Positions 1 to 5,707 of a stretch of 6,732 bases of DNA are shown piece by piece. The stretch spans positions 1-6,732 of the forward strand of contig CAZCPY010000158.1 of the NCBI GenBank assembly GCA_964499865.1, in the 5' to 3' direction. This stretch comes from JANOGU01 sp964499865 (lineage in GTDB: Bacteria; Pseudomonadota; Alphaproteobacteria; Rhodobacterales; Rhodobacteraceae). Position numbers and translations under genes: made by a program. The number at the start of each line of letters is the position of its first letter. The stretch's first letter is position 1. The notes below the pieces were generated by a model. The model worked only from the letters and a program-made list of their open reading frames with translations, was not told where the DNA came from and did no database searches.

Positions 1-378
1 GGCCTGATCATGCTGGTCAAGAACAAGGGCCGCGACATCGGCATCCTGCGCACCATGGGGCTGACCGAGGGGTCGGTGCTGCGGGTGTTCTTCCTGTGCG
101 GCGCCTTCACCGGCCTTGTGGGCACGGCGATGGGGGTCGTCCTCGGCTGCCTCTTCGCGGTCTACATCGATCCGATCTTCTCGGCGGTGAACTGGTTCGC
201 GGGCGGCGGGGTCTGGGACCCGTCGATCCGCGGCATCTATGCGCTGCCCGCGCGGCTGCAGGCGGGCGACGTGCTGTCGGCGGTGGCGCTGTCGCTGGGG
301 CTGTCGTTTGTCGTCACCTGGTTCCCCGCCCGCCGCGCCGCACGGATGAACCCGGTCGAGGCGCTGCGCCATGAGTGA
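1..378 (+). CDS. lolC/E: Lipoprotein-releasing ABC transporter permease, LolC/LolE family (3' end only)
   Basis: Partial gene: the frame is open from base 1, so the start lies left of the window and only the last 125 residues are present. LolC/E permeases form the inner-membrane part of the transporter that extracts outer-membrane lipoproteins and hands them to LolA. Visible landmarks are the cytoplasmic motif DIGILRTMG (residues 12-20 of the fragment), a hydrophobic segment at about 28-56, a periplasmic-looking stretch rich in Gly and Trp, and a last membrane helix at about 97-110. The fragment ends with the family-typical tail PARRAARMNPVEALRHE. The stop overlaps the lolD start (ATGAGTGA), a normal arrangement for this operon. 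I cannot tell LolC from LolE from the C-terminus; many alphaproteobacteria have a single permease of this family. The in-frame ATG at base 10 is internal and not the real start. Function is confident by motif and by the neighbouring lolD. Confidence 0.9.
   Translation, partial: GLIMLVKNKGRDIGILRTMGLTEGSVLRVFFLCGAFTGLVGTAMGVVLGCLFAVYIDPIFSAVNWFAGGGVWDPSIRGIYALPARLQAGDVLSAVALSLGLSFVVTWFPARRAARMNPVEALRHE
358..361 (+). promoter_or_regulatory. Ribosome binding site of lolD
   Basis: GAGG lies 9 bases before the ATG at 371, inside the last codons of the permease gene. It supports that ATG as the lolD start and suggests coupled translation of the two overlapping genes. Confidence 0.5.
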
Positions 379-1045
379 AGCGCTGCGGCTTGACGGGGTG
401 GAAAAGGTCTACAACCGCGGCAAGCCGTCCGAGGTCGCCGTGCTGCGCGGTGCGACGCTGGCGCTGGCCGCGGGCGAGGTGGTGGCGCTGGTCGCGCCTT
501 CCGGCGCGGGGAAGTCCACGCTTCTGCATATCGCGGGCCTGCTGGACGTGGCGGATGCGGGCCGCGTGGTGGTGGCGGGGGCGGATGTCGCCGGGATGGG
601 CGACCGGGCGCGGACCGAGGCGCGGCGGCGCGACGTGGGCTTTGTCTACCAGTTCCACCATCTGTTGCCCGAATTCTCGGCCCGCGAGAACATCGTGGTG
701 CCGCAGCTTGCCAACGGCACGCCCGCCGCCGCCGCCCGCGACAGGGCCGATGCGCTGCTGGCCCGCGTCGGCCTCGCGCCGCGCGCCGCGCACCGCCCGG
801 CGGAACTTTCGGGGGGCGAGGCGCAGCGCGTGGCCTTCTGCCGGGCGCTGGCGAATGCGCCCAGGCTTCTTCTGGCCGACGAGCCCACCGGGAACCTCGA
901 CCCCGCGACGTCGGACCGCGTGTTCGGCATGCTGATGGAGATCGTGCGCGAAACCGGCCTGTCGGCGCTGATCGCCACGCACAACCTCGATCTCGCCGCC
1001 CGCATGGACCGCGTGGTGCGGCTGCAGGCGGGCCGCGTCGTCTGA
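371..1045 (+). CDS. lolD: Lipoprotein-releasing system ATP-binding protein LolD
   Basis: Cytoplasmic ATPase of the Lol transporter; it powers release of lipoproteins from the inner membrane. The 224-residue length is usual for LolD. All ABC motifs are present in order: Walker A APSGAGKST (42-50), Q-loop Gln94 within VYQFHHLLPEFSARENI, which is the characteristic LolD sequence, signature LSGGEAQ (146-152), Walker B LLLADE (166-171), D-loop NLD (175-177) and switch His204 in ATHN. The first Walker A residue is Ala instead of the usual Gly; the Lys48 and Ser49 needed for nucleotide binding are intact, so the protein should be active. The ATG at 371 overlaps the permease stop by 8 bases, implying co-transcription from a promoter left of the window. 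No clear rho-independent terminator follows. Confidence 0.96.
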   Translation: MSEALRLDGVEKVYNRGKPSEVAVLRGATLALAAGEVVALVAPSGAGKSTLLHIAGLLDVADAGRVVVAGADVAGMGDRARTEARRRDVGFVYQFHHLLPEFSARENIVVPQLANGTPAAAARDRADALLARVGLAPRAAHRPAELSGGEAQRVAFCRALANAPRLLLADEPTGNLDPATSDRVFGMLMEIVRETGLSALIATHNLDLAARMDRVVRLQAGRVV

Positions 1046-1298
1046 CCGGCGGCCGCCGCGGCGGCGGCAGGCTGGCGACGCGGCCGCAGCGATACCCGCA
1101 AAGCGCCCTGCCGCCGCTGCCCAGCCGACCCTGTCCCGGCCCCAGCCGCCGCATCCGCACCGGCAGAGCCGGACATCCGCGCGCCGGCCATCGACGGCAC
1201 CGGCGCCCCATGACGGCGGCGAGGGCATCGCCACGCCCACGCCGGCGCGGCCGGTCGCGCTGGCGGAATGCCTGCAACAGGTTCGGACCGGACGCCCC
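1046..1298. other. Spacer between convergent lolD and DUF1194 genes
   Basis: This 253-base stretch separates the 3' ends of two convergent genes. It is very GC-rich and begins with a perfect self-complementary 14-mer (GCCGCCGCGGCGGC, 1052-1065), which could fold but has no T-run, so I do not call it a terminator. One + strand frame reads as an Ala/Pro-rich run until the TGA at 1210-1212, without a start codon or ribosome binding site I can support. I see no gene here. Confidence 0.5.
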
Positions 1299-1991
1299 TC
1301 AGGGCAGGGCCGCGATTTCCAGCACCAGCTTGCGGATCACGGCCTCGACGAAGCTCGCCGTGCCCCGGGTCTGCACCACGAAGGCGCCGGGGCCGCCGAT
1401 GATCTCGCCTTCGAACCTCGCGCCCACATCGCCGCTGCCCGCAGGCCCCGAACAGCCGTCGCAGTAGATCGCCAGCGCGTTGATCGTGATCCCCGCCGCC
1501 AGCACCGTCGCCCGCGCCTCGGCCACCGGGGGCCCCGCGCGGTTGTTGGCGCTGTCGCCGGAAAAGTCGATCACCTTGCGCAGGCCCTCGATCTCGTTGC
1601 CCTCGATCAGGTCGCGGCCCGCCAGCAGCGCCGCGCCGATGGCATTGGACCCGAAGGCCAGCCGCGGCGGCACCATCAGGTTTGCCGCGAACCGCTCCGC
1701 CGCCTCGGGCCCGTCGATGACCGTCCAGGGCACCACCACCACCTGCGACGACGGCCCCGCCCATTCCACATAGGTGACCGCGATGGTCCCGGTCAGCGTG
1801 CTGTCGATGGCGGTCAGCACGCGCGGGTCGGTGATCGCGGTCGCATAGCCCTGCCGCTGGAAGAAGGCCTCGGCATCGTCGATGGAGCCGGTGGTGTCGG
1901 CGAGAAGGACAAGCTCGACATCCACCTCCTGCGCCGCGGCGGGGGTGGCGAGGAGGAGGGAGAGGGCGACGGCGCGCATTCTCGGGGACAT
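1299..1991 (-). CDS. DUF1194 family protein, secreted von Willebrand factor A-like domain
   Basis: A 230-residue protein with an N-terminal signal peptide (basic MSPRMR, hydrophobic AVALSLLLA, cleavage probably after TPAAA or AAAQ near residue 20), so it is exported to the periplasm or beyond. The rest matches the DUF1194 pattern of a von Willebrand A fold: metal-site motif DTTGS (Asp32, Thr34, Ser36), TYVEWAG (73-79), VVVPWTVIDGP (85-95), a Ser115/Asn116 loop, the FSGDSANN strand and loop (143-150) and GGPGAFVV (199-206). Family members usually have Ser where Thr34 stands, so the metal site is slightly altered. Cys177 and Cys180 form a CDGC pair that could make a disulfide. I chose the ATG at 1991 because it gives a clean signal peptide; the ATG at 1979 is equally possible, and the upstream extension to 2102 does not look coding. 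The molecular role of DUF1194 is not established. A gap of 154 bases separates it from the HEPN-like gene. Confidence 0.85.
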   Translation of the reverse strand: MSPRMRAVALSLLLATPAAAQEVDVELVLLADTTGSIDDAEAFFQRQGYATAITDPRVLTAIDSTLTGTIAVTYVEWAGPSSQVVVVPWTVIDGPEAAERFAANLMVPPRLAFGSNAIGAALLAGRDLIEGNEIEGLRKVIDFSGDSANNRAGPPVAEARATVLAAGITINALAIYCDGCSGPAGSGDVGARFEGEIIGGPGAFVVQTRGTASFVEAVIRKLVLEIAALP

Positions 1992-2145
1992 AGGGCGCGC
2001 GGGCGGGAAGTCAGGGGCGGCGGAGGGCCTTTGCAGGATGGAGTGGGGCTTTATCGGGGGGCACCAAAGGTGTTGGTCTTCACTTGGACCAGGCCAGGAC
2101 ATCTATCCCGCCGAGTGTTTTTGGGTAACGTTGTAACCCCGCGCA
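1992..2145. other. Intergenic region between the HEPN-like gene and the DUF1194 gene
   Basis: The composition changes inside this 154-base gap: the side next to the DUF1194 gene (up to about 2050) is GC-rich, while the side next to the HEPN-like gene (about 2100-2145) is AT-richer with a short T-run. It probably holds the left border of the acquired segment and the DUF1194 promoter, but I cannot place a convincing -35/-10 pair. I found no copy of the parE 3' end here that would mark an attachment site. Confidence 0.35.
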
Positions 2146-2982
2146 CTATGGATTTTTGCCGAGTATAGCCTTGATGGCTGCTCGCTCGGACGAGTTGAAC
2201 TTCCCCTTTCCGATCAGCCATTGAACCGCAGCAGCTCTTACTCCGGCATGATGAACATTCATGGCGATGGCCGAGTTGATTGCGCTTCCGCCGGTGTGAA
2301 TTTTTCCAGCCCTTAGGGCTTGATCCTCGAAGTAGGAGAAGTTCCGCCAGGCAAAAATGGCGGAAAGACCTCTGGACCTCTTCGACGCTAATTGTGGTTG
2401 GAATGACATCCTCCCATGGATTTGCAGGCGCCGGTTGCTGAGCAGAACGTCGCGACAAGTCCTCCCTGTCGAGCCGTACTCCATGTTCAACGGCATCGCC
2501 AGACGGCGAATGGAAAAGCAAACCTCGTCAAACTCGTGGAGTACTTCGCCTTCTACCGTGATCGAGTGATGTCGGTAGCGGACATTCGAATTTCCGTACG
2601 AAGACACATACTCGATAAAATCCGTCGTTGCCCTGAAGGGGAAACGCCGACGATCAGCATCATTCCAGAAAAAGTTGCTGTAGTGCGTGCCGAAGTAATG
2701 TGGTGGACAGAGCACGATGGGCACCAAGTCCCCCGAGAATCTGAGAACCAGGTTGAAAAGCTCAGGCAGCCCATGGCTGCTTTCAGAAATGCTTTCGTCA
2801 TTCAACAACAGCGCCGCCTTCAAGTATTTCTCGATTGCCTGCTGCATGCTCCACAGGAACTGGTGGTGCAGATTGTTTCTCGCTGCCCAACGTGCCGTAA
2901 TGTAATCCTCATCGGCGGCATCCCGAAACATCCGAAGCACAAGATCCCGGGCGTAGACGTTGGATTCAGGGACAGTGCTCAC
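2146..2982 (-). CDS. HEPN domain-like protein of unknown function (probably horizontally acquired)
   Basis: A 278-residue protein starting with GTG at 2982, which overlaps the parE stop by 4 bases (GTGA). GGAGGAG lies 8 bases upstream inside parE and supports this start. The N-terminal part resembles HEPN domains: a helix around residues 14-36 with DEDYITAR, a second helix with SMQQAIEKYLKAALL (45-59), the typical His-Gly-Leu opening of a third helix (HGLPELFNLV, 70-79) and a likely fourth helix at 146-165. Between helices 3 and 4 sits an insertion of about 60 residues rich in aromatics. Residues 170-278 are a second, basic region I do not recognise. HEPN proteins are often RNases or partners of nucleotidyltransferases in toxin-antitoxin and defence systems. 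Here no MNT partner is next to it and a canonical R-x4-6-H site is not evident at the usual place, so activity is open. It is clearly AT-richer than its neighbours: I counted 48% GC in 2641-2700 against 67% in 3061-3120 of parE. The HEPN assignment is inference from pattern. Confidence 0.6.
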   Translation of the reverse strand: MSTVPESNVYARDLVLRMFRDAADEDYITARWAARNNLHHQFLWSMQQAIEKYLKAALLLNDESISESSHGLPELFNLVLRFSGDLVPIVLCPPHYFGTHYSNFFWNDADRRRFPFRATTDFIEYVSSYGNSNVRYRHHSITVEGEVLHEFDEVCFSIRRLAMPLNMEYGSTGRTCRDVLLSNRRLQIHGRMSFQPQLASKRSRGLSAIFAWRNFSYFEDQALRAGKIHTGGSAINSAIAMNVHHAGVRAAAVQWLIGKGKFNSSERAAIKAILGKNP

Positions 2983-4925
2983 ACATCCAGCTCCTCCACG
3001 AACCTCGCGTTCTCCGTGATGTACTGGAACCGCAGCTCCGGCTTCTTGCCCATCAGCCGCTCCACCAGGTCGCCGGTCTCGCCGGGGTCCTCGTCGTCGA
3101 TGTTGACGCGGATCAGCTTGCGGGTGGCGGGGTTCATCGTGGTGTCCTTGAGGTCCTTGGCGTCCATCTCGCCCAGGCCCTTGAATCGCTGCACGTCGAT
3201 CTTTCCCTTGCCGCCCAGACCCTTGGCGAGCCATTCCTCTTTCTCGGCATCATCCGCCACATACATCCGCCGCGCCCCTTGCGTCAGGCGATACAGGGGC
3301 GGGCAGGCCAGATACAGATGCCCGCGGTCGATCAGGGGGCGCATCTGGGTGAAGAAGAACGTCATCAAGAGCGCGGCGATATGGGCGCCGTCCACGTCGG
3401 CGTCGGTCATGATGATGACCTTGTCGTAGCGCAGGTCGTCGAGGTTGAACTTCGACCCCATCGCCACGCCCAGGGCCTCGCAGATATCCCTGATCTCGGC
3501 ATTGTCGTTCAGCTTTGCCGAGGCCGAGCCCAGCACGTTCAGCACCTTGCCCCGCAGGGGCAACAGGGCCTGGAATTCCCGGTCACGCGCGCCCTTGGCC
3601 GATCCCCCGGCGCTGTCGCCTTCGACGATGAAGATCTCCGTCCCCTCGCGCGACCTGGCGGTGCAGTCGGTGAGTTTCCCCGGCAGGCGCAGGCGCTTGG
3701 TGGCGGATTTGCGGGCGGTTTCCTTCTCGGCCTTGCGGCGCAGGCGTTCCTCGGCCCGCAGCACGAGGAAATCGAGGATCGCGCCCGCGGATTTGGGATC
3801 AGACCCCAGCCAGGTGTCGAAATGGTCGCGCACCGCCAGTTCGACATAGCGGGCGGCTTCTTCGGTCGCCAGGCGGTCCTTGGTCTGGCCCACGAACTGC
3901 GGCTCCCGGATGAAGACGGACAGAAGTGCGCAGGCGCCGGATTGCACGTCCTCGCGGCTGATCAGGTCGGTCTTGCGGTTCTTCACCCGCTCGCCATAGG
4001 CGCGGATGCCCTTGACGATGGCCCACCAGAACCCCGCCTCATGCGTGCCGCCTTCGGGCGTGGGGACCGTGTTGCAGTAGGACTGAAGGAACCCGTCGCG
4101 CGCGGGCGACCAGGTGATCGCCCATTCGACCGAGCCCGGGACCTGGAACTTGTCCTCGAAGGGGATACGCCCGGCGAAGGGGCGGTCGGTGTAGGTCGCG
4201 TCGCGGCCGATCTGGTCCTTAAGGTGGTCGGCCAGGCCGCCGGGAAAGTGGAACACCGCCTCCATCGGCGTATCGCCGTCCGCCACGGCGGTCTTCCAGC
4301 GGATCTCCACACCCGAGAAGAGATAGGCCTTCGACCGCGCCATCCGCATCAGGCGGTGGGGCTTCAGCGTCTGGGTGCCGAAGATCTCGGGGTCGGGGTG
4401 GAAGGTCACCGCCGTGCCGCGGCGGTTGGGCGCCTGGCCGATCTTCTGCAGCGGGCCCCGGGGCAGGCCGCGGCTGAACTCCTGCGCGAACAGCTCGCGG
4501 TTGCGGGCGACTTCCACCCGCAGGTGGTCGGAGAGCGCGTTGACCACGCTGGCGCCCACCCCGTGCAACCCGCCCGAGGTCGCATAGGCCTTGCCGCCGA
4601 ACTTGCCGCCCGAGTGCAGCGTGCAGAAGATCACCTCCAAGGCGCTCTTCCCCGGGAACTTGGGGTGCGGATCCACCGGCACGCCGCGGCCGTTGTCGCG
4701 CACGGTGACGGAATGGTCGGGGTGCACCTCGACCTCGATCCTCGTGGCATGGCCCGCGACCGCCTCGTCCATCGCATTGTCCAGCACCTCGGCCACGAGG
4801 TGGTGCAAGGCGCGCTCATCCGTGCCGCCGATATACATCCCCGGCCGCTTGCGCACCGGCTCCAGCCCCTCCAGCACCTCGATGGAGGAGGCGTCATAGG
4901 TCTCGGGCGTCAGGAGGTCGGGCAT
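2979..4925 (-). CDS. parE: DNA topoisomerase IV subunit B (ParE)
   Basis: ATPase subunit of topoisomerase IV, which with ParC separates replicated chromosomes and relaxes supercoils in the cytoplasm. The 648-residue length fits ParE and is shorter than typical GyrB. Motifs in order: SIEVLEGLEPVRKRPGMYIG (14-33) followed by GTDERALHHL, typical of ParE; GHKL ATP site with Glu46 and Asn50 in EVLDNAMDE, DNGRG (77-81) and the lid GGLHGVGASVVNALS (118-132); QFVGQTKDRL in the transducer to TOPRIM region; TOPRIM EGDSAGG (435-441) and the metal triad Asp508/Asp510/Asp512 in TDADVDG; and the C-terminal block QRFKGLGEMD. No break is visible. I chose the ATG at 4925 because GGAGA lies 7 bases upstream; the longer frame from 4979 adds 18 Pro/Gly/Ala residues unlike the family. 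The gene starts 64 bases after doc and overlaps the HEPN-like gene by 4 bases. Confidence 0.96.
   Translation of the reverse strand: MPDLLTPETYDASSIEVLEGLEPVRKRPGMYIGGTDERALHHLVAEVLDNAMDEAVAGHATRIEVEVHPDHSVTVRDNGRGVPVDPHPKFPGKSALEVIFCTLHSGGKFGGKAYATSGGLHGVGASVVNALSDHLRVEVARNRELFAQEFSRGLPRGPLQKIGQAPNRRGTAVTFHPDPEIFGTQTLKPHRLMRMARSKAYLFSGVEIRWKTAVADGDTPMEAVFHFPGGLADHLKDQIGRDATYTDRPFAGRIPFEDKFQVPGSVEWAITWSPARDGFLQSYCNTVPTPEGGTHEAGFWWAIVKGIRAYGERVKNRKTDLISREDVQSGACALLSVFIREPQFVGQTKDRLATEEAARYVELAVRDHFDTWLGSDPKSAGAILDFLVLRAEERLRRKAEKETARKSATKRLRLPGKLTDCTARSREGTEIFIVEGDSAGGSAKGARDREFQALLPLRGKVLNVLGSASAKLNDNAEIRDICEALGVAMGSKFNLDDLRYDKVIIMTDADVDGAHIAALLMTFFFTQMRPLIDRGHLYLACPPLYRLTQGARRMYVADDAEKEEWLAKGLGGKGKIDVQRFKGLGEMDAKDLKDTTMNPATRKLIRVNIDDEDPGETGDLVERLMGKKPELRFQYITENARFVEELDV
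2991..2997 (-). promoter_or_regulatory. Ribosome binding site of the HEPN-like gene, inside parE
   Basis: GGAGGAG (read on the - strand) lies 8 bases before the GTG start and is nearly perfect. It falls in the parE codons for Val-Glu-Glu close to the C-terminus. It decides the start of the downstream gene and suggests that ribosomes finishing parE can re-initiate there. Confidence 0.7.
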
Positions 4926-4932
4926 GGTTGCG

Positions 4933-4937
4933 TCTCC
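4933..4937 (-). promoter_or_regulatory. Ribosome binding site of parE
   Basis: GGAGA on the - strand lies 7 bases before the ATG at 4925 and favours this start over the in-frame ATG at 4979. Confidence 0.6.
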
Positions 4938-4989
4938 GGGTGGGGCGGGGATTGTGGCACCGGGAGGAGGGAGGGGCAAGATGTGGGGG

Positions 4990-5364
4990 TCAGGCCCGTT
5001 CCCGCAGCCAGTCCGACAGCGCCGCCTCTTCCATCTGGCCTTGCGCGACGCGGATGACGGTCTGGCCGACCTCCTCGGTGTTCCAGCGGATGTTCAGGCC
5101 GTTCACGACGAGGGCTGCGTCCATCGCGTAGAACGCCGTCCGCTTGTTGCCGTCGTTGAAGCAATGCCCCTGCGCCACCGCCACGCAATAGGCGGCGGCG
5201 AGGTCGAAGACGTCTTCGATCAGGCCATAGGCCAGGCGGTTGTCGACGCGCGACAGCGCGCCCTCCAGCGACGTGTCACGGGCACGGCCGGGCAGTTCGC
5301 CGGGGTTCAGGGCAGCATCGTGCAGTGCCTCGACGAGGTCGGGCGTCAGGGTGCGCAGGTCCAT
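4990..5364 (-). CDS. doc: Doc family toxin of a Phd-Doc toxin-antitoxin system (Fic fold)
   Basis: A 124-residue Fic-fold protein, close in size to the phage P1 Doc toxin (126 residues). The catalytic loop is H-C-F-N-D-G-N-K-R-T-A: His67, Phe69, Asp71, Asn73, Lys74 and Arg75. The GNK form, instead of the GNG of AMP-transferring Fic enzymes, is the mark of Doc. Characterised Doc is a kinase that phosphorylates elongation factor Tu and stops translation. The N-terminal helices (LTPDLVEALHDAAL, then SLEGALSRVDNRLAYG at about 32-47) fit the Doc pattern too. All key residues are intact, so the toxin looks functional. It starts 6 bases after the phd stop without a strong ribosome binding site of its own, so translation is probably coupled to phd. 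parE follows after 64 bases on the same strand with no visible terminator between them. Kinase activity and target here are inferred from the family. Confidence 0.93.
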   Translation of the reverse strand: MDLRTLTPDLVEALHDAALNPGELPGRARDTSLEGALSRVDNRLAYGLIEDVFDLAAAYCVAVAQGHCFNDGNKRTAFYAMDAALVVNGLNIRWNTEEVGQTVIRVAQGQMEEAALSDWLRERA

Positions 5365-5370
5365 GGCGGC

Positions 5371-5622
5371 CTACTTGTCGCGCAGGTAGTCCAGAACGGG
5401 CTGCACCCGGTCCCGCGACTCGGCAAGATAGGCGCTCAGTTCGTCCATCGTCATCGGGCGACGCGCGGGCGCGTTCTCGACATGCTCCACCGGCACCAGA
5501 TACCCCACCGGCTGCGAATTCTTCAGGATCGCCACCGGCTTGCCCCCGGCGCGGTCGAGCACCTTCTGGGGTTCGCGCAGTTCGGTGATCGTGGCGATCT
5601 GTTTGGTCAGCAGGCTGGCCAT
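5371..5622 (-). CDS. phd: Phd/YefM family antitoxin of the Phd-Doc pair
   Basis: An 83-residue protein in the antitoxin position directly before doc. The N-terminal part (MASLLTKQIATITELREPQK, then AILKNSQPVGYLVP at about 46-59) fits the Phd/YefM fold, which binds DNA as a dimer and represses its own operon. The charged C-terminal part (about 67-83) should be the toxin-binding tail that blocks the Doc active site. I chose the ATG at 5622 because AAGAGG lies 7 bases upstream; the longer frame from 5658 would run through the probable promoter. An imperfect palindrome just upstream of the start is a good candidate operator. Family assignment rests on pattern, size and the neighbouring doc. Confidence 0.9.
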   Translation of the reverse strand: MASLLTKQIATITELREPQKVLDRAGGKPVAILKNSQPVGYLVPVEHVENAPARRPMTMDELSAYLAESRDRVQPVLDYLRDK

Positions 5623-5629
5623 GGGGATA

Positions 5630-5635
5630 CCTCTT
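5630..5635 (-). promoter_or_regulatory. Ribosome binding site of phd
   Basis: AAGAGG on the - strand lies 7 bases before the ATG at 5622 and decides this start over the in-frame ATGs at 5658 and 5646. Confidence 0.6.
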
Positions 5636-5640
5636 GAGAT

Positions 5641-5678
5641 GTGCATCCTGATATACACCTGAATGCACGCGGCGTCCA
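5641..5678 (-). promoter_or_regulatory. Candidate phd-doc promoter with overlapping operator palindrome
   Basis: On the - strand, TGGACG (5673-5678) and TATATC (5650-5655) are separated by exactly 17 bases and each match the -35 and -10 consensus at four of six positions. Bases 5641-5668 form an imperfect inverted repeat with perfect 6-base outer arms (GTGCAT...ATGCAC) and 20 of 28 symmetric positions, covering the -10 element. Such a site fits autoregulation by the Phd-Doc complex, as known for P1, where the operators are palindromes at the promoter. The AT content stands out from the surrounding GC-rich DNA. The assignment is inferred from position and symmetry. Confidence 0.5.
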
Positions 5679-5691
5679 GCGTGCTCCCCCT

Positions 5692-5707
5692 GGCCAGAGC
5701 TCAGGCC
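5692..5707 (-). repeat. Near-perfect palindrome over the GST-family stop codon
   Basis: GGCCTGAGCTCTGGCC on the - strand is symmetric at 14 of 16 positions and covers the TGA stop of the glutathione S-transferase-family gene. It could form a short RNA stem at the transcript end, but no T-run follows, so it is not called a terminator. Confidence 0.3.

Noticed and set aside
1052..1065. GCCGCCGCGGCGGC palindrome as lolD terminator
   Set aside because: No T-run follows, and such strings arise readily in this GC-rich context.
314..1240. - strand open frame (308 codons) opposite lolD
   Set aside because: It is a shadow of lolD, whose ABC motifs are complete; the antisense translation is Arg/Ala/Gly-rich with no recognisable domain.
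2123..2139. Hairpin GGGTAACGTTGTAACCC as terminator of the HEPN-like gene
   Set aside because: The stem has a mismatch, and in the direction of transcription it is followed by an A-run and not a T-run.
2040..2990. Attachment-site duplication marking the acquired segment
   Set aside because: I compared the parE 3' end by eye with the region at 2040-2145 and found no repeated copy, nor any integrase or transposase.
2983..3234. N-terminal extension of the HEPN-like frame to the ATG at 3234
   Set aside because: The extension lies inside parE in another frame, is Arg/Gly/Gln-rich and low in complexity; the GTG at 2982 has a strong ribosome binding site.
2416..3429. + strand open frame (337 codons) across the HEPN-like gene and the parE 3' end
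   Set aside because: It runs through the known parE end and has no ribosome binding site or motif; the - strand HEPN-like frame has a good start signal and helical pattern.
2979..4925. GyrB in place of ParE
   Set aside because: The 648-residue length and the YIGGTDERALHHL N-terminus fit ParE; GyrB is normally longer.
3279..5057. Long + strand open frame (592 codons) opposite parE
   Set aside because: It mirrors the codon structure of the strongly conserved parE gene on the other strand; its translation is His/Gly/Arg-rich without family motifs, which is typical of antisense frames in GC-rich DNA.
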